From Bacteroidales bacterium UBA1208 (lineage in GTDB: Bacteria; Bacteroidota; Bacteroidia; Bacteroidales; P3), in assembly GCA_002309955.1 (NCBI GenBank), contig DBXQ01000089.1, positions 1-14,811 on the forward strand: a stretch of DNA of 14,811 bases, written 5' to 3'. The position numbers and the translations under genes were made by a program. Every line of letters starts with the position of its first letter. Within the stretch, counting starts at the first letter, position 1. Below, one piece after another: positions 12,435 to 14,811 of the stretch. The notes beneath the pieces were generated by a model, which was not told the DNA's origin, did no database searches, and saw only the letters and a list, made by a program, of their open reading frames with translations.

Positions 12435-13205
12435 ATGGCTCTTGGAAGGAAGATATGCAGTGAACTGAAGTCGCTCCGCAGACAGATAGCCGAGGAGAAC
12501 GGCATTCCGTTGCAGCAGGAGGAATGTACTTATGCCAGTGAATGTAGTGGCACTTGCCCGCATTGTGAGGCTGAGATGCGTTACCTTGAAAATGTCATTG
12601 TTGCCCGTCTCAACATTGGCAAGGCGGCCACTATCGCGGGTCTTGCCCTTGGCTTGGCCACTACGACGCAGGCGCAGGTGGTGGACACTGTTTCGGTGAA
12701 GCCTACTGCTCCGTCCGATAGTGTACATTCGGTGTTGGCCACTGGTACCTTGAAGGGTACGGTGCGGGATTCGAAGACTAACGAATCGATTCCATTTGTC
12801 TCGATAGAGTTGCGGAAGGAGGGGAATCCTGTGGCGGGGACGCAGACGGACTTTGATGGTAATTTTACCCTTAAATCATTGGTGGCAGGTGAGTATTCGA
12901 TATATGTTAATTCCGTGGGCTACAAACCTGTGGAACGGATAATCTCCGTCAGGCCGGTAGGCTTTACCGTAGCTATGATTGACCTCAGAGCAGACTCTTC
13001 CAGTATCAACATTGGCAGGCCGGTCATTGAGATAGAAGGCGATTTTGGCGGGAGCGACGGCATAATGATAGGGGAAGTACAGGTGGGTCTTCCCGGTCTT
13101 CCTGCCAGCCAAGGCTTGCCAGCCGAACGAGAGAAAGAACCGTCGCTGTTTCCTATGGACACTCCCATTGAACCCGAAAGACCTGCTCGGGTAATTGTGA
13201 AATGA
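12435..13205 (+). CDS. Membrane protein with cysteine-cluster N-terminus and CarboxypepD_reg domain
   Basis: The 256-residue protein has three parts. Residues 1-55 are hydrophilic, with LKSLRRQIAEENGIPL and a cysteine cluster C31-x5-C37-x3-C41-x2-C44 (CSGTCPHC), a likely zinc or iron-sulphur site. Residues 61-81 form one hydrophobic segment (IGKAATIAGLALGLATT), ending in a TQAQ that looks like a signal-peptidase site. Residues about 105-173 are a CarboxypepD_reg-like beta-sandwich (GTLKGTVRDSKTNESIPFVSIEL through YSIYVNSVGYKPVER). The tail (215-256) is Pro/Glu-rich. The simplest topology is N-terminus in the cytoplasm, one membrane pass, and the beta domain in the periplasm. I recall similar N-termini in Bacteroidota proteins of unknown role but cannot verify it. 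It is almost certainly co-transcribed with the GIN lipoprotein gene. It has no TonB box or catalytic peptidase motif. Confidence 0.82.
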   Translation: MALGRKICSELKSLRRQIAEENGIPLQQEECTYASECSGTCPHCEAEMRYLENVIVARLNIGKAATIAGLALGLATTTQAQVVDTVSVKPTAPSDSVHSVLATGTLKGTVRDSKTNESIPFVSIELRKEGNPVAGTQTDFDGNFTLKSLVAGEYSIYVNSVGYKPVERIISVRPVGFTVAMIDLRADSSSINIGRPVIEIEGDFGGSDGIMIGEVQVGLPGLPASQGLPAEREKEPSLFPMDTPIEPERPARVIVK

Positions 13206-13256
13206 CAGTGTGAATGATGATTTGTGATTAGTTCTACTGGCAGTTATTCTTGTAAC

Positions 13257-13292
13257 AAAAAAAAGCGACCTCTTTTCAAGGTCGCTTTTTTT
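13257..13292. terminator. Bidirectional intrinsic terminator
   Basis: An A run (13257-13264), the stem GCGACCT (13265-13271), the loop CTTTTCA, the matching AGGTCGC (13279-13285) and a T run (13286-13292) form a symmetrical terminator. It works for both strands and separates the converging envelope operon and tsf. Confidence 0.95.
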
Positions 13293-13312
13293 ATAATGAA
13301 ACGGGTGTGTGA

Positions 13313-14302
13313 TTAGGCACCCAGTTCGAGACGCTTGAAACCAGTGCAGGTAAGCTCCTTGTCGGTGCTTTCGATGAACTGGCGGACGGTCATCTTGCTC
13401 TCCATGATGTATTCCTGTTCGACCAGGGTGTTTTCTTTGAAGAACTTGTTCAGACGGCCCTGAGCAATCTGTTCAATCTGTTTCTCGTTGAGGGTAGCGG
13501 CTTTCTTGGCGGCCTCTTCCTCTTTGATTTTCTTGGCCATTTCGACCTGTTCTTCGGTGATCCAGCCTTTGGCGCAGTTGGAAGCCATGTGCTCTTCGCT
13601 ATCGACGTGGGCGGGGTTGATGCCGGCTTTCTTCAGCGCAGCGTCAACGGCTTTGCCGATAAGCTCTTCGCGGGTCTTCTCAGCAGCAACGGTCAGTTCT
13701 TTATCCTTCACCTCTTGAGGTACGCTGTTGGCATCAAGGGCAACGGGACGCATAGCCACAACTTGCATGGCAATGTTGTGGCCGACCTCGTCGTAACCGG
13801 CTTTTGACATACCAATGATGGAAGCCATGCGGTTACCCGGGTGGATGTAGGCGTAGACGGCGGGAGCTTCGAGGGTCTCGAAGTGAGCCAGTTCGATTTT
13901 CTCACCAATCTTGGCAATTTGGTCAGTGATGCAGTCGCTCACTTTGCGGCCTTCGAGTTCCATGTTGAGAACCTCTTCCTTGTTGGTGAGGTGCTTGGCC
14001 ATGGCGTTGTCGAGGATGCTGGTGGTGAAAGCGACAAAGTCAGCGTTGGTGGCGACAAAGTCGGTTTCGCAGCTCACCATGATGACGGCACCGTAGTTGC
14101 CGTTGCTCTTAGCGAGTACGCAGCCTTCGTTGGCATCGCGGTCGGCACGTTTAGCAGCCATTTTCTGACCTTTCTGACGGAGGTAATCGATAGCTTTTTC
14201 AAAATCGCCGTCGCACTCAACGAGGGCTTTTTTGCAGTCCATCATGCCTACACCAGTCAACTGGCGCAGCTCGTTTACCTGTTTTGCGGTTATATTTGCC
14301 AT
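13313..14302 (-). CDS. tsf: Translation elongation factor Ts
   Basis: EF-Ts is the nucleotide exchange factor that releases GDP from EF-Tu. The 329-residue protein has the N-terminal UBA-like module with the signature LRQLTGVGMMDCKKAL (12-27). The EF-Tu contact TDFV is at 80-83, followed by the core subdomains and a C-terminal module ending in CTGFKRLELGA. A Lys/Glu-rich coiled-coil-like stretch (MAKKIKEEEAAKKAATLNEK) lies in the C-terminal third. At about 330 residues it is longer than E. coli EF-Ts (283) but, as I recall, normal for Bacteroidota. It lies 53 bases downstream of rpsB, the standard order. The minus-strand transcript ends at the terminator at 13257-13292. Confidence 0.97.
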   Translation of the reverse strand: MANITAKQVNELRQLTGVGMMDCKKALVECDGDFEKAIDYLRQKGQKMAAKRADRDANEGCVLAKSNGNYGAVIMVSCETDFVATNADFVAFTTSILDNAMAKHLTNKEEVLNMELEGRKVSDCITDQIAKIGEKIELAHFETLEAPAVYAYIHPGNRMASIIGMSKAGYDEVGHNIAMQVVAMRPVALDANSVPQEVKDKELTVAAEKTREELIGKAVDAALKKAGINPAHVDSEEHMASNCAKGWITEEQVEMAKKIKEEEAAKKAATLNEKQIEQIAQGRLNKFFKENTLVEQEYIMESKMTVRQFIESTDKELTCTGFKRLELGA

Positions 14303-14355
14303 AATTTAGGATTTCTTTTTTGTTGTTAGTGATTAATCGTTTCCTTAGTCAAGGG

Positions 14356-14811
14356 TTATTCAGCCTTTGGCTCCTCTTCTTTAGCTTTAGGGGCATCGGT
14401 GCGAGGACGACGGGGACGGGTCTTCTTCTCGATGGGAGCTTCCTCGGCCTGGTTTTCGTCCTTCTCCTCATTTTGGGCGTCTTTGTCGAGCATGCGCTCG
14501 TTAAGACCTTCCTGGATAGCCTCAGTCATGTGTTTCAGAATGGCGGCAATCGACTTGGAAGCATCATCGTTAGCGGGGATCGGGAAGTCGATAAGGTCGG
14601 GGTTGCAGTTGGTGTCAACCAAAGCAAAAGTGGGGATGTTCAGGCGGCGAGCCTCGGCAACGGCAATGTGTTCTTTATTGATGTCAATAACGAACAATGC
14701 GCTGGGAAGACGAGTAAGGTCGGCGATGCTACCCAAGTTCTTGTCGAGCTTGGTGCGTTCGCGCTGAACCTGCAGACGCTCACGTTTGCTGATATTGTTG
14801 AAATCCTTGTC
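14356..14811 (-). CDS. rpsB: Ribosomal protein S2 (partial, 5' end outside the window)
   Basis: The last 151 codons of S2 run to the window edge, so the start is not visible. They include NLGSIADLTRLPSALFVIDI, the second S2 family signature around DLIDFPIPANDDASKSI, and helix AAILKHMTEAIQEGL. After these comes a tail of about 55 residues rich in Glu, Lys, Pro and Arg (about the last 55 residues), low in complexity and probably disordered. Such an extended tail is seen in Bacteroidota S2. S2 bridges the small subunit head and body with S1. It precedes tsf in the same operon, and a TTG at 14736 should not be taken as the start. Confidence 0.97.
   Translation of the reverse strand, partial: DKDFNNISKRERLQVQRERTKLDKNLGSIADLTRLPSALFVIDINKEHIAVAEARRLNIPTFALVDTNCNPDLIDFPIPANDDASKSIAAILKHMTEAIQEGLNERMLDKDAQNEEKDENQAEEAPIEKKTRPRRPRTDAPKAKEEEPKAE

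Noticed and set aside
1..14811. tRNA or rRNA genes
   Set aside because: I saw no cloverleaf with a T-arm GGTTCGA-like sequence and CCA-end context, and no rRNA-like sequence. A dedicated covariance search was not possible.

Overview
The window looks like a piece of a Bacteroidales (Bacteroidota) chromosome. The evidence is the near absence of Shine-Dalgarno sequences, several exact copies of the Bacteroides-type -7 promoter box TAnnTTTG, lipoproteins with a Bacteroidota-style acidic/lysine export signal, a GIN-domain (DUF2807) lipoprotein, a CarboxypepD_reg-type protein, a viroplasmin-RNase H fusion, and an EF-Ts of about 330 residues. I cannot name a genus. Most genes are housekeeping genes; the more unusual material is one two-gene envelope module and three repeat- or hairpin-rich intergenic stretches.

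Layout. (1) 165-3541, plus strand: thyA (dTMP synthesis), manC (GDP-mannose synthesis) and asnS (Asn-tRNA charging), closely packed, with a hairpin/U-tract terminator at 3601-3625. (2) 3626-4056: a gap between convergent genes full of inverted repeats, including a 29-bp near-perfect palindrome. (3) 4057-4761, minus strand: a lipoprotein of unknown function, preceded by a structured 5' region. (4) 5171-8703, plus strand: an IMPACT/YigZ protein, a PcrA/UvrD-type helicase and the D-aminoacyl-tRNA deacylase dtd. (5) 8704-9375: a second gene-free convergent gap with far-apart inverted repeats, 11-bp tandem repeats and direct repeats. (6) 9376-11572, minus strand: viroplasmin-RNase H, a PnuC-type transporter and the release-factor methyltransferase prmC, as an operon. 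(7) 11658-13205, plus strand: a GIN-domain surface lipoprotein followed 9 bp later by a membrane protein with a cysteine-cluster N-terminus and a periplasmic CarboxypepD_reg domain. (8) 13257-13292: a bidirectional terminator. (9) 13313-14811, minus strand: tsf and the 3' part of rpsB, the usual ribosomal/elongation-factor pair.

The genes do not form one pathway. The best candidate for something not well described is the two-gene envelope module at 11658-13205, which shares a very compact divergent promoter region with the RNase H-pnuC-prmC operon. The intergenic regions are next: a structured leader before the unknown lipoprotein, and a mobile-element-like inverted-repeat pair at 8753-9330. 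Codon choice changes visibly inside asnS and between neighbouring operons, which may record recombination or different expression histories.
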